Below are positions 5,939-7,759 of a DNA stretch of 7,759 nt, in pieces. Position numbers and translations under genes: made by a program. This DNA is from Clostridia bacterium (lineage in GTDB: Bacteria > Bacillota_A > Clostridia > Oscillospirales > CAG-272), in assembly GCA_017529175.1 (NCBI GenBank), contig JAFXNX010000252.1, positions 1-7,759 of the forward strand. Direction: 5' to 3'. Numbering within the stretch: the stretch's first letter is position 1; each line of letters opens with the position of its first letter. The notes beneath the pieces are model-generated. The model was not told the DNA's origin and did no database searches. It was given only the letters and a program-made list of their open reading frames with translations.

Positions 5939-7744
5939 TTTCAATTCGCGGCGCAGTGCGTCAATAAGCGCATCGTTATCCTCTGTGTTTCTCACGGCAA
6001 GACGCAGATAGTTCTTTCCGTTTGTCTTCGTTGTGAGTTCTTTGATGAGGATCTCGTATTTAACAAGCAGAGTCTTGAGAAGTCCCTTTGGGGAGATCCC
6101 CTCTTTGAGCTCGACCATGACGTAGTTTGCCTGAGAGGGAACTACTCTGATACCGTCTATCTTAGAGAGTTCGCTTTGGAAACGCGCTCTTTCCGCGCGG
6201 AGTTTATCCAGCGCGCGAGCGTAGTCTTTCTTGTATTTTTCCTCGATCTGCATATAGAACTCGGCGAACGAATTGATGTTCCAGATAGCAACTTCCTTTT
6301 TCATTGCGGAAATGCAATCGGCGTCGGAAGAGGCGAGAACACCGAGACGAAGTCCGGGTACGCCGTATGACTTCGAGATCGACTTCATAACGTACAGATC
6401 AGGATACTTCCCGAGGATATCTTCTTTGATGAACGTGTTGTCTTTCTCGTCCGAGAAATCAGCAAACGATTCGTCGAGAAGAACCTTTATGCCGCGTTCT
6501 CCCGCCCATCCGATAAGTTCCGTCATTTCGGACTTCGGAATATAGTTTCCGGTCGGGTTGTCCGGATTTACTATGACGAGATTTTCTATGCCTTTGTCCT
6601 CAAAGAAGCGCATGATGTCGTCAGCCGTATAAGCAAAATCGGGGTTGTCGGGAATAAAGTAAACGGAGTCCTCTTTTGCGTATCTGTTCGGATACTCGTC
6701 AAACGTCGGACGGATAAATCCGGTCTTTCCGGAGGAGCGTTCCATAAACCCTTTTATCAGCTCCGCGGCTCCGTTTCCGACTATGATGTGTTCGGACTTC
6801 ACGCCGAAATTCTTTGCCGCGAGCAGACTGTTCACGCGCATACCGGAGGGATATTCCGAAATGAGCGTGTCAAAGCTCGCTTTTATCTCGTCGAGCATCC
6901 TCTTCGGAGGATAGTACGGGTTGACAAGATAGCAGAAGTCGAGCAGCTTCGGATATCTCCAGTATCCGCCGTATCTGCTCTGTATGAGCTTTACTTTTTC
7001 GTCCGTGTCGGGAGTGAATATCGATTCCGCGATATCGAGGTCCTGCACGTCGTCTATCTCGTACCACTTCTGACCGCTCAGTCTCTTTGCCTTGATGAAC
7101 TCACGCCCGAGGTCTGTTATGACTCTGAGCACCTGCTCGTAGTATTCGTTTTCTCCGAGCGCTTTTCTGTATGCTTTGAGGAAGGGAACGTAGTATTTAT
7201 CCGAAAACTCCTTGCTGAACTTATAGATATTCACGGTCTTGTAGTAAATATCGTCGTTGTCGTGGTTGAGCTTTGCTCCGGGAACGAAGGATATGATCGA
7301 ATCATCGTCGTCAAGCGTGACGCACGTTCCGTCCATCCACGACTCATATTTGTCGACGAGCGCGAGCGTGTCCCGCGGATCGTCGATAAGCTCGCGAATT
7401 ATCGAGGAATCGAAGATCAGATCCGATTCAAAGAGCAGCGTGTCGTCCTCGACAAGCTCTTTTTCGGCAAGAGAGAGGGAGTAGATATTGTTTGTTTTAT
7501 CGTAGATCGGGTTGTCGATATATACAATCGGCGTCGCGATCCCGAGAGTTTTGATGTACTCCGTAAGCTCGCTTCCCTTATATCCGGTCACGATGACTAT
7601 TCTTGAAAGCTTCAGCTCTTCGATCTGATGAAGCATACGGTCTATGAGGGAGACTCCGTTGACCTTTACCATACACTTTGTGTTGTCGCGTGTAAGATCC
7701 TTGAGCCGCTTACCCATGCCCGCGGCAAGTATGATCGCCTGCAT
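5936..7744 (-). CDS. Fusion of LicC-like nucleotidyltransferase and HisC/CobD-like PLP enzyme
   Basis: The 602-residue protein has two enzyme domains. Residues 1-245 are a sugar-phosphate/choline-phosphate-type nucleotidyltransferase: LAAGMGKRL (6-14), K23 in NTKCM, TNNIYSLSLAE (84-94), the metal-binding FESD (105-108), and the WYEIDDVQDLDIAE end motif (227-240), all typical of LicC-like cytidylyltransferases. Residues about 255-602 are a fold-type I PLP domain like histidinol-phosphate aminotransferase or CobD decarboxylase: GNGAAELI (323-330), NPDNPTG (393-399), LLDESFADF (422-430) with the PLP-binding D424, SISKSYG with the Schiff-base K458, GLRLG (464-468), and R581 in YLRLAVRN for a carboxylate or phosphate. 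All key residues are present in both halves, so both are likely active. A CTP-dependent activation of an amine-containing phosphate is the simplest inference; aminotransferase and decarboxylase cannot be told apart by eye. The start is supported by GGAGGAA nine bases upstream at the window edge. It is first in view of a two-gene operon. Confidence 0.88.
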   Translation of the reverse strand: MQAIILAAGMGKRLKDLTRDNTKCMVKVNGVSLIDRMLHQIEELKLSRIVIVTGYKGSELTEYIKTLGIATPIVYIDNPIYDKTNNIYSLSLAEKELVEDDTLLFESDLIFDSSIIRELIDDPRDTLALVDKYESWMDGTCVTLDDDDSIISFVPGAKLNHDNDDIYYKTVNIYKFSKEFSDKYYVPFLKAYRKALGENEYYEQVLRVITDLGREFIKAKRLSGQKWYEIDDVQDLDIAESIFTPDTDEKVKLIQSRYGGYWRYPKLLDFCYLVNPYYPPKRMLDEIKASFDTLISEYPSGMRVNSLLAAKNFGVKSEHIIVGNGAAELIKGFMERSSGKTGFIRPTFDEYPNRYAKEDSVYFIPDNPDFAYTADDIMRFFEDKGIENLVIVNPDNPTGNYIPKSEMTELIGWAGERGIKVLLDESFADFSDEKDNTFIKEDILGKYPDLYVMKSISKSYGVPGLRLGVLASSDADCISAMKKEVAIWNINSFAEFYMQIEEKYKKDYARALDKLRAERARFQSELSKIDGIRVVPSQANYVMVELKEGISPKGLLKTLLVKYEILIKELTTKTNGKNYLRLAVRNTEDNDALIDALRRELK

Positions 7745-7752
7745 AAATACTG

Positions 7753-7759
7753 TTCCTCC
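7753..7759 (-). promoter_or_regulatory. Ribosome binding site of the fusion enzyme gene
   Basis: GGAGGAA on the minus strand, ending nine bases before the ATG at 7744, is a near-perfect Shine-Dalgarno sequence and fixes the start. The window ends here, so the promoter, or any further upstream gene in the operon, cannot be seen. Confidence 0.75.

Noticed and set aside
6788..7606. Plus-strand open frame of 272 codons
   Set aside because: It is antisense to the nucleotidyltransferase domain and is explained by the codon bias of the real gene.
5936..7744. Plain histidinol-phosphate aminotransferase (hisC) call
   Set aside because: The PLP half resembles HisC, but the fused nucleotidyltransferase and the absence of any histidine gene nearby make a role in histidine synthesis unlikely.

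Overview
The window looks like part of a cell-surface glycan (capsule, cell-wall polysaccharide or teichoic-acid-like polymer) locus from an anaerobic, probably gut-associated member of the Clostridia/Firmicutes. The reasons are the large modular glycosyltransferase, the pyruvyl-transferase-family protein, strong GGAGG-type ribosome binding sites, AT-rich extended -10 promoters and intrinsic terminators. Base composition is moderate (roughly half GC by eye). The taxon is an inference from style, not from a marker gene.

Layout from left to right. Positions 1-165 hold no credible protein gene but contain several strong hairpins. They resemble the right end of an IS200/IS605-family element and its omega-RNA-like scaffold, with the body of the element lying outside the window. 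Positions 247-3051 (minus) encode a 934-residue two-headed glycosyltransferase: an N-terminal beta-rich region, a GT4-type GT-B domain, a GT2-type GT-A domain and a basic C-terminal tail. A 235-bp divergent intergenic region (3052-3286) carries one recognisable promoter for each direction. Positions 3287-4756 (plus) encode a polysaccharide pyruvyl transferase family protein with an added N-terminal coiled coil, followed by two tandem hairpin terminators. Positions 4957-7744 (minus) are a tight two-gene operon. The upstream gene (5936-7744) is a 602-residue fusion of a LicC-like nucleotidyltransferase with a HisC/CobD-like PLP enzyme. The downstream gene (4957-5922) is an ornithine cyclodeaminase/mu-crystallin family NAD(P)-binding protein whose ribosome binding site sits at the stop codon of the first.

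How they may work together (inference). The fusion enzyme could make a small amino-alcohol phosphate or amino-acid-derived phosphate with its PLP domain and activate it as a CDP derivative with its nucleotidyltransferase domain. The ornithine-cyclodeaminase-like protein would supply or remove an amino-acid precursor. The glycosyltransferase and the pyruvyl-transferase-like protein would build and decorate the polymer. The fusion enzyme with its coupled partner is the most interesting part of the window. The structured RNA-like segment at the left edge is second.
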